Shown one piece after another: positions 38,264 through 47,576 of a stretch of 64,000 nucleotides of DNA (position 1 is the stretch's first letter; each line of letters opens with the position of its first letter). This DNA is from CAVSRC01 sp963743015 (GTDB lineage Bacteria > Pseudomonadota > Alphaproteobacteria > Rhizobiales > Kaistiaceae). A program made the translations under genes and the position numbers. The notes below the pieces were generated by a model that saw nothing but the letters and a program-made list of their open reading frames with translations, had not been told where the DNA came from and ran no database searches. The stretch spans positions 62,001 to 126,000 of the forward strand of contig CAVUOD010000031.1 of assembly GCA_963743015.1 (NCBI GenBank), given 5' to 3'.

Positions 38264-39031
38264 ATGCATTCGAGATTGTTTGACCTGAGCGGGCGCACGG
38301 CGCTGGTGACGGGTTCGAGCCAGGGCATCGGGCTGGCGCTGGCAAAGGGATTTGCCGAACACGGTGCGACGATCGTCGTCAACGGGAGAACAGCGGCGAG
38401 CGTCGATGCTGCGGTGGCAGAGCTGACGGGTTCGGGATTCGCGGCCCATGCCGCGGTGTTCGACGTGACCGATCACGGCGCCGTCGGCGCCGCGGTCGAC
38501 AGGATCGAAGCCGGGATCGGGCCGATCGACATTCTGGTCAATAATGCCGGGATGCAGTTCCGCTCGCCGCTCGAGGACTTCCCGATCGACAAGTGGGAGG
38601 CGCTTTTTTCCGCCAATGTCACCAGCATCTTCAATGTCAGTCAGGCGGTGGCGCGCCACATGATCAGGCGCGGACGCGGCAAGATCATCAATATCGGCTC
38701 AGTGCAGAGCGAGCTCGCCCGGCCGTCGATCGCGCCCTATACGGCAACCAAGGGCGCCGTGCGCAATCTGACGCGCGGCATGGCGACCGACTGGGCGAAG
38801 CACGGGCTTCAGATCAATGCGCTCGCGCCGGGCTATTTCAAGACGCCGCTCACCCAGACCCTGGTCGACGATCCGGAATTCTCCGGCTGGCTGGAAAAGC
38901 GGACGCCGGCCGGGCGCTGGGGGACCGTCGAGGAACTCGTCGGTGCCGCCGTCTTCCTCGCCGGCGAGGCGTCCTCATTCGTCAACGGACAGGTGATCTA
39001 TATCGATGGCGGGATCACGGCCTCGATCTGA
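38264..39031 (+). CDS. Gluconate 5-dehydrogenase-like SDR
   Basis: 255 residues, classical SDR: LFDLSGRTALVTGSSQGIGL (cofactor motif), DILVNNAGMQFRSPLEDFPI, catalytic Ser in INIGSVQSELARPSIAPY and YTATKGAVRNLTRGMATDWA (Tyr, Lys). The N-terminus LFDLSGRxALVTGSxxGIGxA and NGR after the third strand are typical of the IdnO/gluconate 5-dehydrogenase group, which reduces 5-keto-gluconate with NADPH. A fragment resembling gluconokinase follows directly, which supports gluconate metabolism. The exact substrate is an inference. Confidence 0.75.
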   Translation: MHSRLFDLSGRTALVTGSSQGIGLALAKGFAEHGATIVVNGRTAASVDAAVAELTGSGFAAHAAVFDVTDHGAVGAAVDRIEAGIGPIDILVNNAGMQFRSPLEDFPIDKWEALFSANVTSIFNVSQAVARHMIRRGRGKIINIGSVQSELARPSIAPYTATKGAVRNLTRGMATDWAKHGLQINALAPGYFKTPLTQTLVDDPEFSGWLEKRTPAGRWGTVEELVGAAVFLAGEASSFVNGQVIYIDGGITASI

Positions 39032-39038
39032 CGTCGGC

Positions 39039-39077
39039 ATGGTCGTCTTCATGGGCGTGAGCGGGGCGGGCATGGCC
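39039..39077 (+). pseudogene. Possible gluconokinase 5' remnant
   Basis: Seven bases after the SDR stop an ATG opens MVVFMGVSGAGMA, which matches the gluconokinase start (VVMGVSGSGKST) but lacks the P-loop Lys and then degenerates. Gluconokinase next to IdnO-type SDR is a common pair. Short, so only suggestive. Confidence 0.4.
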
Positions 39078-39168
39078 CGGCGATGGCCACGCGCCTCGTC
39101 GAAACCGGGCAGGCGGTGAACGTCTTCGCGGGCGTTCAATCCGCGATTGATCCGTTGTCTTCGCGCCG

Positions 39169-42100
39169 TCAATGGACGCCGGCCGGCGCGTGCTCCGCCG
39201 GGAATACGGATCGCGCCCGGGCGATCCAGCCGGCCGGGTCGATGCCGGCGATCACGACCTTGCCGCTGGAGGTGGCAATCGCAATGGCCTGTCGGTCGGG
39301 GAGCCACACCATGCGGCGCAGATGGCCGAAAGGCCCGATGCCGGTATCGGCGGCCGGCGGCTCGGGGCCGCGCAGGCGAACGGAAACGAACATGGCGGCA
39401 TCGGCGAGCGACCAGATCTTGAGATAGCCGTCGGTATCGACGGCCGCGATCAGCTTGTCGTCCGGACTCCAGGCGGCGCCGTCGATCTGCGCGCTGCCGA
39501 GATCGATGCGTTGCGGCGCGCCCGGCTTGTCGAGGGCGTAGATGGAGAGCACGCCGCCATTGCCGGCGGTGAGCACGCGGGTGCCGCCATGATCGAGCGC
39601 AAGGATGTCGACCGCCCTGTCCGCCGGCGGCCAATCCATGGCGATCCTGTCGCGGGTCGCCAGATCCCATAGCCACAGATTGCCTTCGGTGTCGGTGGAC
39701 AGCAGCCGATCCTTGCCCGGGGTTACGGCCAGGCCGAGGACGGCGTCGGGATGGGTGGCGTTGAAGTCCACCGTCTGGCCGCCGAGCGGCCAGAGGCGGA
39801 TGGCGCCGCCGAGCGTGCCGGCGACAAGCGAATTGCCGTCCGGCAGCCAGCGAATCGACTCGATGACACCCTCGCCGACGTTCTTCTCGGCGATCACCTC
39901 GCCTTCCGGCCATGTCCACACGATGACGCGGCCGTTTTCGTCGGCGGCCGCAATCCACGGCTTGGTCGGATGCCAGCGCACCGAGTGGATTTCGCCCATG
40001 CCCGGCGCCGACAACATCTTGCTGAAGACGTCGCCTTGCAGATCCCACACGGCGACCCTGCCGGCACCGGTGCCGGCGGCGAGCCAGCGGCCGTCGCCGG
40101 AGAGGTCCATGTCGGTAAGCGGATCATTGTCCGCCGCCTCGAGGGTGAAGAACACCCGATCGGACGGAGCAAGCGTCCAGGAATTCACCGTGCCGCCGAT
40201 GTCGGCGGAGGCGATGGCCGTGCCGTCGGCCGACCAGGCGAGCGCCGAAACCGTATCGTTGTGACCGACGAGCCTTGCGGCGAGCTTTGCCGCCTTTCCG
40301 GCGGCGACGTCCCAGATGCAGATGGCGAAGCCGTCGCAGGTGGCGGCGAGGCGCGTCGCCGACGGGTCCCAGGCAAGCGCGGTGACGGCCGCATCCTGTT
40401 TGGCCAGCTCCGTCACCGTGCCGTCGGCAGCGACCACGTCGAGCGTGCCGTCGGCCGCACCGACCGCGAGCCGTCCGGTCTTGCCGTCGAATGCGAGGGC
40501 GCGGATTTGTGGTTTGCCGGCAAGCGCGACCGGCCGAAGCGTCGGCCGGGGCGACGAGATCGACCAGCACGAGGCCGGCGTCCTGGAGTGCCAGCGCCGC
40601 CTTGCCGCCCGTCCCGTCGATGGCAAGCGCGGTGGCGTAGTCCTCGGCAAGTGCGCTGGCGGTGCAATCCGTGCCGGCATCGCCAGCGCACAGGATGGCG
40701 CTGACCTTGCGGTCGGTCTGCGAGGCAATCACCAGCCGGTCGCCGCTGGCGGCAAGGGCGGCCTTGTCGATGTCGGGCGCGAGCCGCGTCTCGCCAGCGG
40801 ACTTGCCGGTGGCGTCGAGACGGACGAGGCGGCCATCGTCGAGAGCGACGACGGCACCGCCGACCTTGGTGACCGCCAGCGCCTGCGGAACCGGCGGCCG
40901 TGGACCCGAATCCTTGGTCGGCGGAAAGGCGGCAAATGCCTGCGGCCCATCTGCGCTGCCGGTCTCCCACAGCGCGATGCGACCGTCGCGGCTGGCGATC
41001 ATCAGCGCGCGCGAACCCGGCACGGGGGCGAGCAGGCTCGGCTGCAGCGTGGCGTCGCTCGCGCTTCGCGTCAGGTCGGGCGCGATCGCCATCACCGTTT
41101 CGAACAGCGACGCGCGGGTCTCAGCCGTCGGCAGCGTTTCGACCGCGGTCACGGCGGCATTAACCGCAGCGCCAAGCTCGTTGGCCTGCAGGTGGGCGCG
41201 GGCGCGGAAGGCAAGCAGCGTCGCATTGGCGCCGCGCTCCGCCGCCGCCGTCTCGCGCCGGGCGGACTCGACGTTGCGCTGCTGAAGCCAGACCAGTCCG
41301 GCGGCAAGAGCGATGACGGCGAGGACGCCGATGCCGGCCACAACCAACCCGCGCCGCACCATGCGGCGACGACGCTCCTCGGCTTGCGCCTGCGCGACGC
41401 TCGCCCTGACGAAGTCGGCCTGGGCTTCGTTCAGCGCGTGGGGATGGTCGACCAGCCATTGCTTGGCGCGGCTGAGCAGCAATCCCTGGAGCAGCGCTTC
41501 CGTCTTGTCTTCGGCGCTGGCCTGCTGCCAGTCGGCCAGCGCCCGGTCGAGCTGCGTGCGGCCGATCAGGAAGTCGCGCTCCTCGTCGAGCCAGGCCCTG
41601 AGGCGCGGCCATTTGCGCAGCAGCGCCTCGTGCGCCGCCTCGACCGTGCGGCGGCCGGTTTCATCGTCGAAGATGACCAGACGGGCGGCGGCAAGCCGTT
41701 CGAGAACCGGCAGCGCCTTCTCGGGCAGCGCGTCGACGAAGGCCGGACGGCGCGAATACTCGCCTTCCTCGTCGATCTTGACCATGCCGCCGACGAAGGC
41801 CTCGCGCAGCGCCGCGGCCTCCTCGTCGGCAAGCTCGGCATCGGCAAGCACTTCGTCGGCGCGCCGGCGCACCGAGTTCTCCAGCGGGTTGAGATGGCCT
41901 GCCGGATCGCCGAGGGCGGTGTACTGAACCAGCGTGAGCGGCTGCGCGCCGTCGCTTCCCCGCTCGCCCACGTAACGGTCGTAGAGCTCGCGCAGGGTGA
42001 AGGCGAGAAGCGGCAGGGCGTCCTCGGTGCCAGCGTCCCGCGTCATCGCCGCGATCAGCGCCTCCTCCACCGTGAGACCGACGATATGGGCCGGCCCCTC

Positions 42101-43168
42101 GATGATCTGGCGCAAGCGCGCCAGTTGCATCGGACCGAGGGAGAATTCCTCGAAGCGCATGACGCCGTCGGCGGCACGCTGGAGGACGCCGAGGAAGTCG
42201 GAGCGTGTCGACAGCAGCGTGACGAACATGGTGCGGTCGTCGCCGGAGGCGCCGAGCAGGCGCAGGAAGCGCTCGCGGTCCTCGGGCGGCGTGATGGTGA
42301 AGAGTTCTTCGAACTGGTCGACGGCGATCAGGATGTGCGCCTCGCGCGCGCCGCTGGCCGTCTGCAGCGCTTCGGTGAGGTCGGCCAGGGCGGCGGCGCA
42401 TTCCTCGGAGGCGAAGCGCTCCCGCCAGCTTCGCCAGTCCTCGGGGCTGCCGATGGCCTCGCAGGCGGCGCGGGCGAACTCGCCGACCGGGTCGAGCCGC
42501 GGCCGGAAGGGCGGCAGGACGATCCAGTTGCGCTTGTCGCGTCTGAGGCGCGGCAGGACGCCGGCGCGCATCAGCGACGACTTGCCCGAGCCGGAGGCGC
42601 CGAGCAGGGCGACGACGTTGGGCGCCCCGCGGACCCGGCGCGCGCTCAGCCGTTCGATCAGCCGGCGGACATCGTCGTCGCGGCCGAAGAAGATCGCGGC
42701 ATCTTCGGCCTCGAAGGCGAGGAGCCCGGGATAGGGCGGACGCTGCCGGTCCCATGGGAAGCCGCCCTGGGCGTCGAGGGCCAGCTGGACCAGCTCGGAC
42801 CTGAGCCGCTCCAATCCGCTTTCGCGGTCCTGCCTGAGGTCGAGCTGCTGGATATCGGGCGCGACGAAGCGTTCGCCTCCGGGCGCGACGATGATCGGAA
42901 AGATCGCCTTGCCCAGCGCCCGCGCCTGGGTGAATTCGGCAAAGCACCATTTGCTGTCCAGCCAGTCCGGCGTGAGGATCAGGATGACCGCCTGGGCGCC
43001 GTCGATCTGCTGGTAGAGCGTCCGCTCCCAGTTCATCCCCGGCTGGATGCCGGTCTCCTTGTCGATGTCGAGAAAGGTCTGGTCGAAGCCGTTCCCGCGC
43101 AGCCATGTCATGATATCCGCCGCGATGGCGTTGTCTTGGCTCGAATGGGAGACGAAAATCCGCGCCAT
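39169..43168 (-). CDS. TIR - nSTAND NTPase - transmembrane - WD40 repeat protein, one frameshift
   Basis: About 1,330 residues when joined. Residues 1-135: TIR domain (MARIFVSHSSQDNAIAADIM; SKWCFAEF with Glu78 at the NADase catalytic position). Residues 145-600: STAND-type P-loop NTPase with Walker A LLGASGSGKSSLMRAG (about 190-197), Walker B ILIAVDQFEELF and a helical region (TVEAAHEALLRKWPRLRAWL). One membrane helix at about 605-627 (VVAGIGVLAVIALAAGLVWL). The rest is WD40-like propeller repeats (LAWSADGTAIASADIGGTV, VRWHPTKPWIAAADENGRVI). A GGGG run at 40548-40551 probably has one base too many. TIR-STAND proteins are known immune sensors that deplete NAD; this one diverges from three secreted proteins over a 152-base gap. 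Confidence 0.82.
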
Positions 43169-43320
43169 CGGTTCTCACGCAGGCTGACCGACTGGAATGA
43201 TCGCACAAGCCCCCGAGCGTGCAAAGCAAGCGCAGCCCCGGGCCGCCTGTCGGTATTGTCCTTGCCGATTGTGGCAAGATCGGCAAGGATTTGGCAGAAT
43301 ACCTGCTGGGGGATGAAGAT

Positions 43321-45081
43321 ATGCAGGTCGGGCGACAACAAAGGCGCGTGGCGCCACTGCTTCTTGTTCTTGCGGTCCTGGCACCGCTTTTCGCTGCCGG
43401 GCCGGCCTGGTGCGCAGAACGGGCGCCGAACGCCGACGGTCAGTGGAAGGAGCGCAGCCAGCTGGTCTGGGACAAGAGCCAGCGGACCATGGTCCGCCGC
43501 ACCTTCATTGCCTGGGACCCGCATCCGCAACTCGACCTCGATTTCCTGTGGAAGGGCACCGGCGGGAGCGCCGATCACGCCGGCATCATCAGCGGCGACG
43601 GCCAGCTGGTGTGGCTTGCCAAGGGAGCGGCCGCCTATGATCGCAAGGCGGTCTTCAGCGACTACGAAGGCAGCGTGCGCAACGGCCGCCCGGATGGTTC
43701 GGGGCGGCTCAAGCTGAGTTCGGGCCAGGTCTATGACGGCGAATGGCGAGACGGCCAGATGTCCGGCAAGGGGACATTGCGGTTCGCCAATGGTGACCAG
43801 TATTCCGGCAGCTTCGTCGCCAGCCTGCCCGACGGCATCGGCCGCTATGTGGCGGTCGACGGAACCGTGTTCGAAGGGCATTTCAGCAAGGGGATGCGCG
43901 ACGGCGCCGGGACCCTGACCCTTCCCGACGGCCGCGCCTTCCGCTCGCAATGGCTGAACGACAAGGAGATCGCGCGCGCGCCGCTCGACGCCAGGCCGCT
44001 CCAGCTGGTGCAGGCCGGCGGCGTCAGGGTCAATGTCTATATCGACCAGAAGCTCAACCAGAACTTCAAGAGCGCCGACCAGGACCTGGTCTCATACGCC
44101 TACAAGGCCGTGAACATGTCCGGCGCGCTCAGGATCCAGCTCAATTCCGCCGCGATCATGGATCTGTGGAAGGGCAATGCCACCATCCATGCCGACGAGG
44201 AGCAATGGACACCGGATCTGTTCATCGACCCCGGGCAGTTCGCGCCGCTGTTCCTGGTCGTCGAGATTGCCAATGAGGGCGGCCGCACGGCCCAGGTCGA
44301 CAGCGTCTATTTCGATCTCGCCGAATCGAAGAGCGACCTCGAACCCTATGTGGTGGTCTGGGGCCCCGGCAGCATGGAGGGGGCGGCCCAGGCGTTCTTC
44401 CCCCAATTCACGCTGAAGAACTACGGCTGGGGAGCGGTCAACAATGCCCGGCTGACCTATGCCTTCGGCGACAAGTCCGGACCGGTCACGCGCACGGCCG
44501 CGCTCGATATCGGCTCGTTCGACCAGGACAAGGACACGACCGTTCTCGCCGGCCTGAAAGAGATGGGCGTCGACGTCGACAAGCTGCAGCGGGACAAATT
44601 CAAGTGCCTGTCGTCCGATGAGCATGGGTGTCTCACCTACTGGATCAATTCCGGCATTCTGGGCGAGGTCGGCAAAGCGACCTTCATCCGCGGCCAGTAC
44701 GTCTTCACCCGAATCTGGGGCAAGCTCGAATACGACTGGACCGACGTTTCCGGCGCATCCAACCACAGGGTCTCGCCGGTCTCGATCGACATTCCCCTCA
44801 TCTATATCGGCCTGCAGGCGGAAATGGGCTCGCCATATCCGGTGGAGCGCGGCTTCCGGACGATCAAGCTGCCGCTCGACAAGAAGAACCTGCACATCCC
44901 GGTCAATTACAAGGCGCGGCTTGCGCCCGGTGAAACCAAGCGCTTTGCCCTCAATTTCGTCGCCGAGAAATCGTCCGAGCATCGCTTCCGCTTCGTCTTC
45001 ACGCTCGCCGACGGCAGCACGGTGACGTCGCCGATGATCGACCTCACCTATTTCATCCCGCGCGTGCCGACCTTCAACTGA
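43321..45081 (+). CDS. Secreted MORN-repeat protein with an unrecognised C-terminal domain
   Basis: 586 residues. Signal peptide VAPLLLVLAVLAPLFAAGPA. Four MORN units follow at about residues 115-205 (YEGSVRNGRPDGSGRLKLSS, YDGEWRDGQMSGKGTLRFAN, YSGSFVASLPDGIGRYVAVD, FEGHFSKGMRDGAGTLTLPD). The remaining 350 residues form a domain shared with the two genes that follow (NVYIDQKLNQNFKSADQDLV, LKNYGWGAVNNARLTYAFGD, LEYDWTDVSGASNH, HRFRFVFTLADGSTVTSPMI). I do not recognise this domain; it looks beta-rich and periplasmic. The ATG is chosen for the signal peptide. Divergent from the TIR gene. Confidence 0.7.
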   Translation: MQVGRQQRRVAPLLLVLAVLAPLFAAGPAWCAERAPNADGQWKERSQLVWDKSQRTMVRRTFIAWDPHPQLDLDFLWKGTGGSADHAGIISGDGQLVWLAKGAAAYDRKAVFSDYEGSVRNGRPDGSGRLKLSSGQVYDGEWRDGQMSGKGTLRFANGDQYSGSFVASLPDGIGRYVAVDGTVFEGHFSKGMRDGAGTLTLPDGRAFRSQWLNDKEIARAPLDARPLQLVQAGGVRVNVYIDQKLNQNFKSADQDLVSYAYKAVNMSGALRIQLNSAAIMDLWKGNATIHADEEQWTPDLFIDPGQFAPLFLVVEIANEGGRTAQVDSVYFDLAESKSDLEPYVVVWGPGSMEGAAQAFFPQFTLKNYGWGAVNNARLTYAFGDKSGPVTRTAALDIGSFDQDKDTTVLAGLKEMGVDVDKLQRDKFKCLSSDEHGCLTYWINSGILGEVGKATFIRGQYVFTRIWGKLEYDWTDVSGASNHRVSPVSIDIPLIYIGLQAEMGSPYPVERGFRTIKLPLDKKNLHIPVNYKARLAPGETKRFALNFVAEKSSEHRFRFVFTLADGSTVTSPMIDLTYFIPRVPTFN

Positions 45082-45150
45082 GACGCGCACCGCCGCAGTC
45101 ATGAGGGGGGTTCCATGACGCCGCACTCCGTTTGTCTTCGCACGGCGCTG
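45061..45150 (+). repeat. Direct repeat, copy 1 (gene junction)
   Basis: The stretch spanning the end of gene 1 and the start of gene 2 (ACTGAGACGC, CCGCCGCAGTCATGAGGGGG, ATGACGCCGCACTCC) recurs almost base for base at the next gene junction, about 1,246 bases on. It marks a tandem duplication. Confidence 0.7.
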
Positions 45151-46327
45151 GCCCGGCTGACGCTCGCTTTCGTCGCTATCGGCGCGCTCGCCGTGACCGC
45201 GAGTCCCGGCCGGTCGCAGGACGCGCTGCGCGTCATCCAGCCGAACGAAGCCGCCCCGGCGGCGGAACCCGGCCTCGCCGTCCGCCTCTACATCGACGCC
45301 AAGAAGAACAACCAGTTCAAGGATGCCGACTCTGATTTCAATTCCTTCACCTACACGGCGAAGATGGAATCGGGGGAGGTCGTCATCCGGCTGGATAATG
45401 CGGGCGTCCTCGACCAATGGAAAGGAAATGGGACGATCACCGCGACGCTCGACGGCTCATCGAGCTACTTCGAGGAGTTCGACGCAGTTCGCGCCGGTGT
45501 TCCTGGTGCTCGAGATTGCCAATAACGGCCAGCGGGCCGCCCAGATTACGCACGCCTTTCTTGAGATCGAGTCCAGCAGCACGGACCGGCAGCCCTATAT
45601 TTCCACCTATGCCATCGATCCCCATTGCTTTGCCCCCTTTGATCCAACCTTCGGCTTTCTCAACTACGGCTGGGGCGAAGCCCGGGATAGCACTCTCACC
45701 TTCGCCTTTGGCGACAGATCCGGGCCAAAGACCGCAGAGATGACGATTCCCGTCGGCGAAATCTCCGCTTATGTCGAGGTTTCTGCTATCGGTGGCTTGG
45801 AGGCGCTTGGCATCGACGCCGATAAATTGGCCAACGGCGATTTCCAGTGCGCCTCGGAAGATGCCTATGATCGTTGCCTGACCGACTGGAAAAACTCAGA
45901 TCTTCTCGCACCGCTGAACGGCGCTGTCTTCCCACAAGAGTCTTATATCTTCACCCGCCTCTGGGGACATCTCGACTACGTCTGGACCGATGTCTCTGGC
46001 GCGGTCCACAAACGGTCGTCGCCAGTGGAACGCGACATCCACCTGGTCAACGTTGGTGACGGGCCCGAATGTGGGGCGCCGGGCCCCGTCGAGCGCGATT
46101 TCGCAACCTTCGAGCTGCCGCTCGACAAGACCAATGTGCGCATGCCGGTTAAGCTTTCCGACAAGCTCGCGCCGCGCCAGGAAAAGCGCTACGGCTTCAA
46201 CCTCATCGCCAAGAAGTCGTCGCATCATCGCTTCCGCTTCGTCTTCGCGCTTGCCGACGGCAGCACGGTGACGTCGCCGATGGTTGACCTCACCTATTTC
46301 ATCCCGCGCGTCCCGACCTACAACTGA
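45115..46327 (+). CDS. Secreted paralogue 2 of the unrecognised family, one frameshift
   Basis: Signal peptide LARLTLAFVAIGALAVTASP, then the shared domain without MORN repeats: LAVRLYIDAKKNNQFKDADS, LNYGWGEARDSTLTFAFGDR, GHLDYVWTDVSGAVHKRSSP and HRFRFVFALADGSTVTSPMV. About 403 residues. The frame breaks after SSSYFEE; dropping one T of the TT at 45478-45479 restores QFAPVFLVLEIANNGQRAAQ, exactly as in paralogue 3. Cysteines (DPHC, DFQC, YDRC, PEC) recur at matching places in paralogue 3 and may form disulphides. Starts 33 bases after gene 1. Confidence 0.65.
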
Positions 46328-46397
46328 GACGCCGCACCGCCGCAGTCATGAGGGGGGTTTGATGACGCCGCACTCCATTTGTCTTCGCTCGGCGCTG
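46307..46397 (+). repeat. Direct repeat, copy 2 (gene junction)
   Basis: Second copy of the junction: end of paralogue 2, the leader CCGCCGCAGTCATGAGGGGG and the first codons of paralogue 3 (ATGACGCCGCACTCCATTTG). It differs from copy 1 by a few substitutions and short indels only. Confidence 0.7.
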
Positions 46398-47566
46398 GCC
46401 GGTCTGACGCTCGGTCTGGCCGCAACCACCGTCCTTGTCGCGGCCTCGAGTCCCGGCCGGTCGCAGGAAGCATCCCGGCCGATCGAACCTGTCCCGGTGG
46501 CCGAGTTCCGGCCTGGCCGTCAGCCTCTACATCGACGCCGGGAAGAACAACCAGTTCAGGGATGCCGACCCCGACTTCGCCTCCTTCGTCTACACGGCGA
46601 AGACGGCTACGGGGACGGTGGACATTCACCTCGACAGCGAGAAGATCCGCAATCTGTGGAAGGGCGACGGCGTGATCACCTCGACGCTCGACGGCTCATC
46701 GAACTACTTCGAGGATGCCGCCCAGTTCGCGCCGGTGTTTCTGGTGCTCGACCTGACCAATAACGGCCGACGCGCCGCCCAGATCAGCCGCGCCTATCTC
46801 GACATCGAAGCCAGCAATACGGACCTGCAGCCCTACATCGACAGCTGGGTGAGCGACCCCTCTTGCTTGAACGGATTCGATCCTAGTTTCACCTTCTCCA
46901 ACAGTGGTTGGGGCGCAGCCCGCAACGGCACCCTCACCTTTGCCTTCGGCGATCAGTCCGGGCCGAAGACCAAGAGCCTGACGATCGACGTCGGTGACCT
47001 GGCCGGCAGCAAGGAGCTTTCCGCGCAGGACAGCTTCAGGGCGCTCGGCGTCGACACCGACACGCTGACCAACGGGAAATTCCAGTGCGCCTCGGAAGAT
47101 GCCTTCGGCCGCTGCCTCGCCGACTGGCAAAACTCCGACCTGCTGAAGCCACTGAACGGCGCGACGTTTTCGAAAGAACTCCTTCCTCCTCACCCGCCTG
47201 TGGGGGCAACTTGACTACGACTGGACCGACGTTTCCGGCGCGGTCCACAAGCGGGCATCGCCGGTGGCGATCGACTTCCTTCTCCTCAATGTCGGGTTCG
47301 GGCCCGAATGCGGCGGGGCGGGACCGACCGAGCGTGATTTCGCAACCTTCGCGCTGCCGCTCGACAAGACCAATGTGCGCATCCCGCTGAAGCTTGCCGA
47401 CAAGCTCGCGCCGCGACAGGAGAAGCGCTACGGCATCAACCTGGTCGCCGAGAAATCGTCGCACCATCGCTTCCGTTTCGTCTTCGAGCTTGCCGACGGC
47501 ACGACGGTGGCCTCGCCGACGGCCGACCTGGAGTATTTCAAGCCGCAGACGAATTGGACGAACTGA
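46362..47566 (+). CDS. Secreted paralogue 3 of the unrecognised family, two frameshifts
   Basis: Signal peptide LAGLTLGLAATTVLVAASSP, then LAVSLYIDAGKNNQFRDADP, DAAQFAPVFLVLDLTNNGRR, NSGWGAARNGTLTFAFGDQS, LDYDWTDVSGAVHKRASPVA and HRFRFVFELADGTTVASPTA. About 400 residues when two single-base breaks are corrected, at the TT of 46506-46507 and near 47178-47182. The first break is at the same kind of GAGTTC site as in paralogue 2. It lacks the C-terminal YFIPRVPT motif of the other two and ends EYFKPQTNWTN. Function unknown. Confidence 0.62.
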
Positions 47567-47576
47567 CCCCGTCGCC

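Noticed and set aside
40316..43717. Plus-strand open frame of over 1,100 codons opposite the TIR-STAND-WD40 gene
   Set aside because: High GC makes long stop-free antisense frames common. It has no family motifs, is full of Arg/Gly/Ala-rich low-complexity sequence, and the other strand has a fully convincing multidomain protein.
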